From assembly GCA_902470905.1 (NCBI GenBank), contig CABRIC010000030.1, forward strand, positions 1 through 23,965: a DNA stretch of 23,965 nucleotides. The letters run 5' to 3'. Position numbers and translations under genes: made by a program. The stretch is from an uncultured Collinsella sp. (GTDB lineage: Bacteria > Actinomycetota > Coriobacteriia > Coriobacteriales > Coriobacteriaceae). The notes beneath the pieces were generated by a model. The model had not been told where the DNA came from. It searched no databases and worked only from the letters and a program-made list of their open reading frames with translations. Below, piece by piece: positions 1-8,763 of this stretch; position 1 is the stretch's first letter; every line of letters starts with the position of its first letter.

Positions 1-1060
1 CTACACCGTTGGCGAGGATTGTTTTACCGAGTTGCCCGCCGCACTGGCAGAGTACGGAGCGACCAAGGTCGCCATCATCGGCGGCAAGCGAGCCCTGACT
101 GCGGCGCTGCCGGGCATCGAGGCTGCGCTGGCAGGCACCGACGTCGAGATTCTGGAGACGCGCGTCTACGGCACCAACAGCACGCGCGCCAATATCGCCA
201 AGGTCGTGAACTCCCCCGCTTGCCAGCAGGCAGACGTGCTTATCGCCTGTGGCGGCGGCAAGGCACTCGACACCGTGAAGACCGCAGCCATCGAGCTCAA
301 GAAGATCGTCTTCACCGTCCCGACGATCTGTTCCAACTGCTCGGCCGCGACCGCCATTGCCGTCGTGTACAACGACGACGGCTCGCTCGAGGGATATTCG
401 TACCCCAACCGACCTGCGCATATCTTCATCAACCCCAAGATTATCGCCGAAGCTCCGGCGGAGTACTTCTGGGCCGGCGTGGGCGATGCCCTGTCCAAGC
501 AGCCCGAGGTCGAATACGCCACGAGCGCCGGTAATTTGGAGCATACCGCCGGTCTTGGCCTGGCACTCGCCCACACCTGCTCCGAGCCGCTGTTTACCTA
601 TGGCGTCCAGGGTCTTGAGGACGTGCGCCAGGACCTGTCGAGCGAGGCCGTCAAGCAAATCGCACTCGATATCGTGGTCAATACGGGCTATGTCTCGAAC
701 CTGACGAACCAGAACGATTACTACTACAACTCGAGCGTGGCGCACGCATTCTACAACGCCACATGCAGCATTCCGCGCGAGGGCACCTACCTGCACGGCG
801 AAGTCGTGAGCCTGGGCGTGCTCGTGCTGTTCGCCTATACGGGCGATACCGAGAACCTTGAGCACTACGCGGCCTTTAACAAGCAGATGGGCCTGCCCGT
901 GACGCTTGAGCAGGTCGGGCTTTCCGAGTCCGATATCCCGGCCCTGTGCGAGTACGCGCACGCCACCAACGAGTGGAAGCAGGGCAACCCCGAGCCCTTC
1001 ACCGATGAAAAGTTCGCCGCCGCCATCAAGGCCGCAAACGCCTACGGCCACACGCTCTAG
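1..1060 (+). CDS. Iron-containing alcohol dehydrogenase family protein (GldA/HcxA-like), 5' partial
   Basis: NAD(P)-dependent, metal-dependent oxidoreductase that would interconvert an alcohol or hydroxyacid and its carbonyl form in the cytoplasm; the substrate cannot be read from sequence. The reading frame is open to the left edge (first complete codon at base 2), so the N-terminus lies outside the window and an apparent TTG start at 32 is not the true start. Visible are a dinucleotide-binding loop (GGGKALDTVK, bases about 253-282), the following VPT-C-NCSAAT segment, and three likely metal ligands: Asp in GVGDALSK, His in SSVAHAFYN and His in YLHGEVVSLG. The C-terminal all-helical half is complete and ends at TAG 1058-1060. 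About 353 residues are present, close to the usual 350-370. The gene faces a minus-strand DUF523 gene, and the two share a bidirectional terminator. Family assignment is secure; equating it with glycerol dehydrogenase would be guesswork. Confidence 0.88.
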   Translation, partial: YTVGEDCFTELPAALAEYGATKVAIIGGKRALTAALPGIEAALAGTDVEILETRVYGTNSTRANIAKVVNSPACQQADVLIACGGGKALDTVKTAAIELKKIVFTVPTICSNCSAATAIAVVYNDDGSLEGYSYPNRPAHIFINPKIIAEAPAEYFWAGVGDALSKQPEVEYATSAGNLEHTAGLGLALAHTCSEPLFTYGVQGLEDVRQDLSSEAVKQIALDIVVNTGYVSNLTNQNDYYYNSSVAHAFYNATCSIPREGTYLHGEVVSLGVLVLFAYTGDTENLEHYAAFNKQMGLPVTLEQVGLSESDIPALCEYAHATNEWKQGNPEPFTDEKFAAAIKAANAYGHTL

Positions 1061-1071
1061 GCCTAGCCCAA

Positions 1072-1110
1072 AACCACCACAAGGAAGCAGCACCTTTGTG
1101 GTGGTTCTTT
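1072..1110. terminator. Bidirectional intrinsic terminator between convergent genes
   Basis: An 11-bp stem, AACCACCACAA (1072-1082) paired with TTGTGGTGGTT (1096-1106), is followed on the plus strand by CTTTATT and on the minus strand by TTTTGGG. It lies 11 nt after the dehydrogenase stop and directly beyond the stop of the DUF523 gene, so it can serve both convergent genes. Confidence 0.8.
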
Positions 1111-1564
1111 ATTGCTCCAGCATGCTGGGGTCGAACTCGCTAGCCGGGATCACGCGATAACCGTGGCGGAGCAGTAAATCAACGAAGACGCCGTTGCCCG
1201 CCGTAAGGGTGCCGCTGAATGTTCCGTCGTAGATGCGACCCGCGCCGCACGAGGGACTACGGTCCTGCAGGATGCACGCGGCGATCTCTTCCGGCCCGCC
1301 CGCCTGCTCGCACATATCGAGCGCTCGTTGGGCACCCAGGCGAAATTCGCGATCGACCGAGATGCCCTCGCAGGTACGAACCTCTCCGTTCACAATCTCG
1401 GACGGCTTGCGCGGCGTGGGCAGGCCCCCAAAGACCTCAGGGCACACCAAGAGGACCTCGGTCCCTGTACGCTCGCAGGCCTCGACCAACTCGCGATGGT
1501 AGTTGTCGAGCCCGTTATACTTGCAGCTCTCGCCCATCAAGCAGGCGCTCACCACGATCTTCAT
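1109..1564 (-). CDS. DUF523 (YbbK-like) domain protein
   Basis: A small 151-residue protein of the DUF523 family, whose biochemical role is not established. It shows the family's conserved cysteines: an N-terminal VSACLMGESCKYNG, a middle VCPEVFGGLPTPR and ILQDRSPSCGAG, a spacing that suggests metal or thiol chemistry (inference). I chose the ATG at 1564 because GAGAGGG lies just upstream (GAGAGGGATTGAA-ATG), and because homologues begin at the MKIVVSACL segment; an in-frame TTG at 1579 would add five residues with no better signal. The gene follows the ftsH terminator, so it probably has its own promoter, which I could not identify with confidence. It ends at TAA 1109-1111 inside the shared terminator region. 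Confidence 0.85.
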   Translation of the reverse strand: MKIVVSACLMGESCKYNGLDNYHRELVEACERTGTEVLLVCPEVFGGLPTPRKPSEIVNGEVRTCEGISVDREFRLGAQRALDMCEQAGGPEEIAACILQDRSPSCGAGRIYDGTFSGTLTAGNGVFVDLLLRHGYRVIPASEFDPSMLEQ

Positions 1565-1580
1565 TTCAATCCCTCTCAAG

Positions 1581-1619
1581 CAAAACGCCCCATTTGAGAA
1601 AGCTGCTCAAATGGGGCGT
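1581..1619 (-). terminator. Intrinsic terminator of ftsH
   Basis: A perfect 14-bp stem, ACGCCCCATTTGAG (1585-1598) with CTCAAATGGGGCGT (1606-1619), has a 7-nt loop. Read on the minus strand it ends in GTTTTG, and it starts 27 nt after the ftsH stop. It separates ftsH from the DUF523 gene. Confidence 0.88.
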
Positions 1620-1645
1620 CGGCGTTTACTGGCTCGGCCGCGGCT

Positions 1646-3553
<1,908 letters not shown>

Positions 3554-3630
3554 CTACTGGGGTTAATAATGCTTTCTAGAATACCCAACCCGGACGGCGA
3601 TAAACCGACGCCGGGCACGAAAAGACAGAG

Positions 3631-3878
3631 ATGGCATCACTGGAAGTCGGCAAGGTTCAAATCTATACGGGCGACGGCAAGGGCAAGACGACGGCTGCTT
3701 TGGGGCGCGAGAGGATGTCGAGGAACTGATCGCGATGAAGCCCGCCACCACGGAGCTCGTGCTCACCGGCCGGGGCTTGCTGCCCCTCGCGAACCTCGCC
3801 GACCTTGTCACCGAAATGCGCCCCATCAAACACTACTTCGACGAAGGACTCCTAGCCCGCCAAGGCATCGAATACTAG
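3631..3878 (+). pseudogene. cobO: Remnant of cob(I)yrinic acid a,c-diamide adenosyltransferase (cobO/btuR), internally deleted
   Basis: The N-terminal fragment (from ATG 3631) reads MASLEVGKVQIYTGDGKGKT and continues TAALG. This is the family's N-terminal strand and P-loop (GDGKGKTT). The frame then hits TGA at 3727-3729. From about 3711 another frame resumes as EDVEELIAMKPATTELVLTG and continues with the typical C-terminus LADLVTEMRPIKHYFDEGLL to RQGIEY, ending at TAG 3876-3878. Both ends of the enzyme are therefore present, but the middle (roughly 90-110 residues against a usual 170-200) is missing and the join changes frame (248 bases from start to stop). The intact enzyme adenosylates corrinoids during adenosylcobalamin synthesis; this copy cannot. 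The 347-base stretch between ftsH and the MATE gene holds only this relic, about 75 bp of upstream sequence and a terminal palindrome. Homology is judged by eye. Confidence 0.85.
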
Positions 3879-3903
3879 CCATTGGGGACGTCCCGAATGG
3901 CTA
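3876..3903. repeat. 28-nt near-perfect palindrome with a GGGACGTCCC core
   Basis: Arms TAGCCATT and AATGGCTA flank the perfect core GGGACGTCCC, with a single G/G mismatch pair beside the core. The element begins with the stop codon of the cobO remnant and ends with the stop codon of the convergent MATE gene. There is no T-run on either side, so it is not a standard intrinsic terminator. It resembles a REP-type dispersed palindrome or a structured 3' end, but copies elsewhere in the genome cannot be checked here. Confidence 0.6.
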
Positions 3904-5250
3904 GGCGGTGGCGCGGCCGAGCCAGTTGCCGCTGTGATGGTAGACGGTGAACATCATGGCGGTGATTACCCAGGTTACGGGGTAGACAAGCAGCAGGTGC
4001 TCAAGCGAAGGATCAAACGGCATGATCGCAAACACCCAGATCACCCTCAAGACAACGGTGCCAAAGATGGTGAGCATCATAGGCTGCAAGCTCACGCCAG
4101 CGCCGCGAATGGAGCCCGACGCGTTCTCGATAATCGAGAAGATCGCGTAGAACGGCGCGATGAAATGAAGAATCGTCGTGGTGTACGCCGAAATCGAAAC
4201 ATCGTCGACAAACAGACGCGACAACGGACCCGAGAACACCAGCAACACGGCAGACAGGCCACCAATGAGCATAAACGACAGCACGAGCGACGTGTGGTAT
4301 CCCTTTCGCATGCGCTCGTAGTTGCGCGCGCCAAAGTTCTGTGCCGAAAACGTGGTAATCGACACGCCAAGCGCCTCGGTAACCATCCAGACAATGCCAT
4401 CTAAGCGGCCCGAAAGACCCCACGCCGTGGTGACATCGGCACCAAACGAGTTGACCGATACCTGAATCAAAACGTTGGAAATCGAATACGCAGCAGACTG
4501 AAAGCCAAGCGGCAGACCACACGAGATCATACTCTTACAAATGCCAGGATCAATGCCGAGTTTGGACAGTGAAAGCCGCCACGCACCCGGTGCGTGCATC
4601 ATACGAATCACGATCATCGTGGCGTTGGAGCAAATGGTCAGCGCCACCGCGATGCCGCAGCCCAAAGCCTCCATATGAAGCACGGCAACGAAGATGACGT
4701 CCAGCACCGCATTAACAAGGCAGCCGGAAGCGATGATCACAGCAGGCCCGCGCGTGTCGCCCACGGCGCGCAGCAGTGCCGTTCCCATATTGAGCAGCAG
4801 TGCCGCAACCATCGCGGCAAAATAACAGCGAGCATAGGCCACGCCCTCGGCCAATAGTTCATGCGGCGTGTTCATAAGCACCAGCATGGGCTCAACGAAC
4901 ACTATGCCAAGAATCGAGAAAACGATACCGCCCACCAGCGCGAGCGTCATGGCTGTATGGACCGAACGACTCAGTCGCTCATCATCGTGCTGACCAAAAT
5001 ACTGACCGGTAATGACCGCGCAGCCGGCGCCGACGCCAACGCAAAAGCCAATGCAGAGCTCGGTGAGCACCATCGTAGCTTGAATGCCACCTAGCGCGAG
5101 CTTGCCGCCAAACTGACCGACGATATAGGTACCGATAAGCGTGTAGGCCTGCTGAAAAAACGAACTAAAAAAGATGGGAACGCACAGCGAAAGCAGCTGC
5201 TGCCAAATAACACCCTGTGTTACATCGATAGCCGTAGATTTCTTAGCCAC
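3901..5250 (-). CDS. MATE family efflux transporter
   Basis: Polytopic cation/drug antiporter of the multidrug and toxic compound extrusion family, 449 residues, within the usual 440-470. It shows the typical opening (VTQGVIWQQLLSLCVPIFFS, then FFQQAYTLIGTYIVGQFGG) and two repeated bundles of about six hydrophobic segments each, with the second-half counterpart at GLPLGFQSAAYSISNVLI. Substrate specificity is unknown. I chose GTG at 5250 because GGGGAGGGCGT lies immediately before it; the longer frame to a TTG at 5283 has no ribosome binding site and adds residues unlike the family. Its 3' end lies in the 28-nt palindrome. It follows the RNA methyltransferase gene after about 125 nt that hold a small hairpin, so it is probably a separate transcription unit. 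Nothing ties it to a neighbouring pathway. Confidence 0.93.
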   Translation of the reverse strand: MAKKSTAIDVTQGVIWQQLLSLCVPIFFSSFFQQAYTLIGTYIVGQFGGKLALGGIQATMVLTELCIGFCVGVGAGCAVITGQYFGQHDDERLSRSVHTAMTLALVGGIVFSILGIVFVEPMLVLMNTPHELLAEGVAYARCYFAAMVAALLLNMGTALLRAVGDTRGPAVIIASGCLVNAVLDVIFVAVLHMEALGCGIAVALTICSNATMIVIRMMHAPGAWRLSLSKLGIDPGICKSMISCGLPLGFQSAAYSISNVLIQVSVNSFGADVTTAWGLSGRLDGIVWMVTEALGVSITTFSAQNFGARNYERMRKGYHTSLVLSFMLIGGLSAVLLVFSGPLSRLFVDDVSISAYTTTILHFIAPFYAIFSIIENASGSIRGAGVSLQPMMLTIFGTVVLRVIWVFAIMPFDPSLEHLLLVYPVTWVITAMMFTVYHHSGNWLGRATA

Positions 5251-5299
5251 ACGCCCTCCCCAAAAGCGTACGTCAACCGACAAAACAGTAATTAAAGAC

Positions 5300-5319
5300 C
5301 TAAGCTAATAGCAGCTTAG
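5300..5319 (-). promoter_or_regulatory. Short hairpin or operator upstream of the MATE gene
   Basis: An inverted repeat, CTAAGCT (5300-5306) and AGCTTAG (5313-5319), has a 6-nt loop. On the minus strand it is followed by GTCTTTAATT. It could be a weak terminator for the upstream methyltransferase gene or an operator for the transporter; the sequence alone does not decide. Confidence 0.4.
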
Positions 5320-5375
5320 CACCGACCGACGTCGACCGAAACACCCCGAGTCAGAGCCCGGTGCAAACTATCTGC

Positions 5376-6290
5376 CTAGTGATACAGCCCCGGCTGGTAG
5401 TGATACTCGTTGCTCACGTGCGGGCACAGCTGCCAAAAGGCGACGGCACTCGCCGCGGCCACGTTGAGCGAATCGACCCCGTGCGCCATCGGAATACGCA
5501 CGGCTCGGTCGCAGCCCGCGATAGTCTTGGCGCCCAGGCCGGCACCCTCGGTGCCCATAAAGATCGCCAGGCGATCAACCTCCTGCAGCACGGGATCGTC
5601 CAGCGAAACGGAGTCGTCCGTCAGTGCCATCGCAGCGCACGAAAAACCGGCTTCGTGCAGTGCCGCCAGGCCATCGTACGGCCACACACGAGCCTCGCTG
5701 CCAATACGCGTCCACGGCACCTGAAACACCGTGCCCATGCTCACGCGGGCCGAGCGACGGTACAGCGGGTCGCAGCACGTCGGACTGACCAAAATACCGT
5801 CGACATTGAGCGCGGCGGCCGAGCGGAAAATCGCACCCACGTTCGTGTGGTCGACAATACCCTCGAGCACGCACACGCGCACCGGGCGATCCCCCGCCGC
5901 CTCAACGACGCCACCCAAGAACTCATCAACCGGAATCTGCCGCGGGCGACGAAACGCCGCGAGCGCACCGCGCGTCACGTTAAAGCCCGTCAGCTGCTCC
6001 ATGAGTTCCATGGAAGCCACGAACACAGGAACCGGACCTGCGCCCTCGCGCACAACCAGGCGCTCAAACAGCGGCATCATCTGGTCGAGCCAGCGTTCGC
6101 CCAAAAGAAAGCTCACCGGCTCATATCCGGCGCGAACCGCGCGCTCGATAACCTTGGCACTCTCGGCGATAAAGATGCCCTTTTGCGGCTCTAGCACGCA
6201 GCGCAGTTCACGCTCGGTCAGTCGCACGTAGGCATCGAGCCGCTCGTCCTCGAGCGAATCAATTCGCAGAACCTCAACGGCATCAGTCAT
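5376..6290 (-). CDS. TrmH/SpoU family RNA methyltransferase
   Basis: SAM-dependent 2'-O-ribose methyltransferase of the SPOUT class, 304 residues. An N-terminal substrate-binding part of about 100 residues (including GIFIAESAKVIERAV) is followed by the knotted SpoU domain. Its three motifs are present: motif 1 as DHTNVGAIFRSAAAL with the conserved Asn and Arg, motif 2 as IFMGTEGAGL, and motif 3 as IPMAHGVDSLNVAAASAV. The target, rRNA or tRNA, cannot be assigned. I prefer ATG 6290 (MTDAVEV), preceded by GGGCAGG; an ATG at 6323 would add eleven Cys/Gly-rich residues without a ribosome binding site. It lies about 110 nt downstream of folA on the same strand, without an evident T-tailed terminator between them. 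Confidence 0.9.
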   Translation of the reverse strand: MTDAVEVLRIDSLEDERLDAYVRLTERELRCVLEPQKGIFIAESAKVIERAVRAGYEPVSFLLGERWLDQMMPLFERLVVREGAGPVPVFVASMELMEQLTGFNVTRGALAAFRRPRQIPVDEFLGGVVEAAGDRPVRVCVLEGIVDHTNVGAIFRSAAALNVDGILVSPTCCDPLYRRSARVSMGTVFQVPWTRIGSEARVWPYDGLAALHEAGFSCAAMALTDDSVSLDDPVLQEVDRLAIFMGTEGAGLGAKTIAGCDRAVRIPMAHGVDSLNVAAASAVAFWQLCPHVSNEYHYQPGLYH

Positions 6291-6399
6291 AGCAGCCTGC
6301 CCGCACCCTTCTTTACAGCACATCTATACCAAACGAGGCGACGCTAAGCGCCGCCCCATACATTCAATCAACCCGATAATACCGTTCACGCCAGGCGAT

Positions 6400-6918
6400 T
6401 TACGCCTCAACGCGACGATACGTCACGAACTCATAATCGACACCCTCGTCGCCCTCGCCCGAGGCAATCGTGGCAACACCGCCACGCCACGCAATCTCCC
6501 ACGCGGGATCGGCGTCCAAATCGGGAAAGTACGTGTCCACGGCATGAGTGCAATGGTTGTGCGTGACCTCGGCCTCGGCGCAATACGGCAAAAACTGCCG
6601 ATACACCTCGCCGCCACCGATCACCCAGGCAACGGGCTCATCGGCAACCGCGGCGAGCGCCTCGTCGATGCTATGCACCACGTCGACGCCCTCGACAGCA
6701 AAATCCTCGTCGCGGGTAAGCACGATATTGCGACGGTTCTTGAGTGGACGCCCACCGGGAAAACTCAGCAGCGTCTTGCGCCCCATGATGACCGGGCAGC
6801 CCTTGGTGCAGGCCACAAAATGGCGCATGTCGGCGCGATTGGACACCACCATGTCGCCCTCGCACCCAATGCCCCAATCGTCACACACGGCAACGATAGC
6901 AGATAGCTTACACGTCAT
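6400..6918 (-). CDS. folA: Dihydrofolate reductase
   Basis: Reduces dihydrofolate to tetrahydrofolate with NADPH, replacing the folate oxidised by thymidylate synthase. At 172 residues it is close to the usual 160-170. Seen are the N-terminal LSAIVAVCDDWGIG (family A-x-xxx-G-I-G loop), the probable catalytic acid Asp30 in SNRADMRHF, the NADPH-site GRKTLLSFPGGRPL (46-59), and the WVIGGGEVYRQFLP segment. ATG 6918 is chosen because AGGTGG lies five bases upstream; a GTG at 6927 sits within that signal and is less likely. The gene begins 9 nt after the thyA stop, so the two genes almost certainly share one transcript and act in the same cycle. Confidence 0.96.
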   Translation of the reverse strand: MTCKLSAIVAVCDDWGIGCEGDMVVSNRADMRHFVACTKGCPVIMGRKTLLSFPGGRPLKNRRNIVLTRDEDFAVEGVDVVHSIDEALAAVADEPVAWVIGGGEVYRQFLPYCAEAEVTHNHCTHAVDTYFPDLDADPAWEIAWRGGVATIASGEGDEGVDYEFVTYRRVEA

Positions 6919-6927
6919 GAGCACCAC

Positions 6928-7776
6928 CTACACCGCAATGGGAATGTTCTTGACCTGCGGGCCGTGCTCATAGCCCTCGACGATCAGGTCATCGGTCGTA
7001 AACGCATAGAAGTCATGCACATCGGGGTTGAGCGTTACCTTGGGTGCCGCAAACTGCGGACGCTCGATAAGTTCGCGGACAATATCGACATGACGGTCGT
7101 AGATATGGGCGTCGGCGATCACATGCAGCAGCTCGCCGGGAATCATATCGATCGACTGCGCAACCATCATCAGCAAGATGGCGTACTGGCACACATTCCA
7201 GTTGTTCGCGGCCAAAATGTCCTGGCTGCGCTGGTTGAGAATCATGTTGAGCGTCGGCTTGTCGTCCTGCGGGCGCTGCGTGACGTTATAGGTCACGCTG
7301 TACGCGCACGGATACAGGTGCATCTCGGACAGGTCGCTAAACACATACATGTTGGTCATGATGCGGCGACTGTACGGTGTGTGCTTAAGATCGTACAGCA
7401 CTCGGTCCATCTGGTCGAAATCGCCCTCGGCATAATGGCTCTTCTGGCCAATCTGGTACCCGTAGGCCTTGCCGATGGAGCCGGTCTCGTCGGCCCACTC
7501 ATCCCAAATATGGCTGTTGAGGTCATGGACGTTATTGGACTTCTTTTGATAGATCCACAAAATCTCGTCCATCGCAGACTTAAGCGCCGTGCGGCGCAGG
7601 GTGAGCGCAGGGAACTCCTCGCGCAGGTCGTAGCGCGCCGTAACGCCAAAGTTTTTAATGGTATAGGCAGGGGTGCCGTCCTCCCACACCGGACGGACCT
7701 TTTGGCCCTCGGTGGTGGTGCCATGGTCCAGAATGTCGCGGCACATGGATACAAACTGTTGATCAGCTTTGCTCAT
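6928..7776 (-). CDS. thyA: Thymidylate synthase (ThyA type)
   Basis: Makes dTMP from dUMP using methylenetetrahydrofolate. 282 residues. The nucleophile is Cys157 in LYPCAYSVTYNV, which fits the family active-site pattern; RR (137-138) contributes to phosphate binding, QRSQD is at 182-186, and the conserved nucleotide-site segment is HVIADAHIYDRH. The active-site wording differs from the more common PPCH-x3-QF and is similar to that of Clostridium-type ThyA proteins (from memory). Start ATG 7776 is fixed by an excellent ribosome binding site (AGGAGGGTCA-ATG). The frame stays open far upstream, but this runs across the divergent DUF134 gene and is not coding. It is followed by folA with 9 nt between them. 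Confidence 0.96.
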   Translation of the reverse strand: MSKADQQFVSMCRDILDHGTTTEGQKVRPVWEDGTPAYTIKNFGVTARYDLREEFPALTLRRTALKSAMDEILWIYQKKSNNVHDLNSHIWDEWADETGSIGKAYGYQIGQKSHYAEGDFDQMDRVLYDLKHTPYSRRIMTNMYVFSDLSEMHLYPCAYSVTYNVTQRPQDDKPTLNMILNQRSQDILAANNWNVCQYAILLMMVAQSIDMIPGELLHVIADAHIYDRHVDIVRELIERPQFAAPKVTLNPDVHDFYAFTTDDLIVEGYEHGPQVKNIPIAV

Positions 7777-7810
7777 TGACCCTCCTGTCAGTCGCCTACA
7801 AGCGAGATTC

Positions 7811-7816
7811 ATTGTA
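7811..7816 (-). promoter_or_regulatory. Candidate -10 element of the thyA-folA promoter
   Basis: On the minus strand the sequence TACAAT lies 35 nt before the thyA ATG, which would give a leader of about 28 nt. No good -35 match is seen at 16-18 nt, so this is a weak assignment. Confidence 0.4.
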
Positions 7817-7859
7817 GCCCAGGCGCACGCGGCCCCACAGCCCAAACATAAGCCCTCAT

Positions 7860-7879
7860 TTTCTGACATATGCCAGAAA
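7860..7879. promoter_or_regulatory. Operator-like palindrome 1 (upstream)
   Basis: TTTCTG-8nt-CAGAAA contains the core TGACATATGCCA (7864-7875); the 20-bp palindrome has one mismatched pair. It shares the TGACATATG core with the second site, 53 bp downstream, and lies just upstream of the presumed -35 element, in the region between the divergent thyA and DUF134 genes. Confidence 0.6.
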
Positions 7880-7883
7880 TTCC

Positions 7884-7911
7884 TTGCGCAAATCCGCACG
7901 TTCGCTATTCT
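7884..7911 (+). promoter_or_regulatory. Candidate promoter of the DUF134-NifX gene
   Basis: TTGCGC (7884-7889) and TATTCT (7906-7911) are separated by 16 nt and point toward the ATG at 7943. The predicted start, near 7918, falls inside operator-like palindrome 2, so a protein bound there would be expected to block initiation. Confidence 0.5.
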
Positions 7912-7916
7912 ATTGT

Positions 7917-7928
7917 TGACATATGTCA
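7917..7928. promoter_or_regulatory. Operator-like palindrome 2 (proximal)
   Basis: TGACATATGTCA is a perfect 12-bp palindrome ending 14 nt before the ATG at 7943. Its centre is 53 bp from that of palindrome 1, which is close to five helical turns. Autoregulation by the DUF134 helix-turn-helix protein is the natural hypothesis. Confidence 0.65.
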
Positions 7929-7942
7929 GATTTGGAGAGTGT

Positions 7943-8707
7943 ATGGCAGGAAGACGAGAAAAATTACGCCGCGTTGGGATCATCCCCGAATACCGCGGCT
8001 TTACCCCCGACGGCCTTGCCAGTGGAGACGCCATCGACATGACGATCGACGAACTCGAGGTGCTGCGCCTGTGCGACCTGGAAGGCCTTAACCAAGAGGC
8101 AGTCGCACAGCAGATGGGCATCGCGCGCGCCACGGTGGCGGCTATTTGCAGCCGAGCACATCGTAAGGTGGCAAACGCGCTGGTCAATGGACGGGCGCTC
8201 AGTATCGAGGGCGGCAATATCGCATACTCCCCCATCACCACGACGACGGCCGCATGGCCAGCAAAGGAGGTCGGCACCATGAGGGTGGCAACAACGTACG
8301 ACAACGGCAACATCTTTATGCACTTTGGCCGCAGCGAGCAGCTCAAGATCTACGACATCCAGGATGGCAAGGTGCTCAACGAGCAGGTCGTAGGCACCGG
8401 TGGCACCGGCCACGGCGCCTTGGCGGGCCTGCTTGCCAACGGTGGCGTTGACACGCTCATTTGCGGCGGTATCGGCGGCGGCGCTATCAACGCGCTTGCC
8501 CAAGCCGGCATCACGGTCTATGCGGGCGCCCAGGGCAGCTGCGATGCCTGCGTCGAGGCCCTCATTGCCGGCACGCTCGCACAGAACGGCGAGGCCACCT
8601 GCGACTGCCATGGACATGATCACGAGCACATCCACGAGCATGGCGAGTCCTGCGGCTGCCACGGTCACCACGACCATGACGGGCACGAAGGCTGCGGCTG
8701 CCACTAG
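7943..8707 (+). CDS. DUF134 DNA-binding domain fused to a NifX/FeMo-co-binding-like domain with a Cys/His-rich tail
   Basis: 254 residues in three parts. Residues 1-95 match DUF134 (UPF0251), a predicted helix-turn-helix family: a DELEVLRLCDLEGLNQE lead-in, the helix-turn-helix around 50-80 (AVAQQMGIARATVAAI) and a closing GGNI. After a short linker, residues 113-215 match the dinitrogenase iron-molybdenum cofactor-binding fold shared by NifX, NafY and the NifB tail (start MRVATTYDNGNIFMHFGRSE; middle GTGGTGHGALAG, then CGGIGGGAINAL). The last 35 residues hold 12 His and 6 Cys, suggesting metal binding. No nitrogenase genes are nearby, so a role in nitrogen fixation is unsupported; a metal- or redox-responsive regulator is my inference. 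ATG 7943 has GGAG five bases upstream. A second, stronger ribosome binding site lies before Met113. Two palindromes precede the gene. Confidence 0.88.
   Translation: MAGRREKLRRVGIIPEYRGFTPDGLASGDAIDMTIDELEVLRLCDLEGLNQEAVAQQMGIARATVAAICSRAHRKVANALVNGRALSIEGGNIAYSPITTTTAAWPAKEVGTMRVATTYDNGNIFMHFGRSEQLKIYDIQDGKVLNEQVVGTGGTGHGALAGLLANGGVDTLICGGIGGGAINALAQAGITVYAGAQGSCDACVEALIAGTLAQNGEATCDCHGHDHEHIHEHGESCGCHGHHDHDGHEGCGCH
8263..8281 (+). promoter_or_regulatory. Strong internal ribosome binding site and in-frame ATG
   Basis: AAAGGAGG (8263-8270) lies 8 nt before an in-frame ATG at 8279 (Met113). This is a better Shine-Dalgarno match than that of the gene's own start. Met113 is exactly where a stand-alone NifX-like protein would begin, so a separate short product of 142 residues is likely (inference). 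Confidence 0.7.
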
Positions 8708-8763
8708 CGGCAAGCACCTCGTCGAGAACGCGCTTCCACGCGTGCGACAACCAGCGAACAAAC

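Noticed and set aside
6337..6355. GC-rich inverted repeat (GGCGACGCT / AGCGCCGCC) between folA and the methyltransferase gene
   Set aside because: It has a mismatch, no loop to speak of and no T-run; in high-GC sequence such repeats are expected by chance.
7916..7921. TTGACA as the -35 element of the DUF134 gene
   Set aside because: It is part of the perfect palindrome, and there is no -10 between it and the ATG only 21 nt further on.
7769..7942. N-terminal extension of the DUF134-NifX protein
   Set aside because: This stretch holds the promoter and operator palindromes; the ATG at 7943 has a good ribosome binding site and is where DUF134 proteins usually begin.
7777..8346. N-terminal extension of thyA to about 472 residues
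   Set aside because: The upstream part runs antisense through the DUF134 gene, and a strong ribosome binding site (AGGAGGGTCA) fixes the start at 7776.
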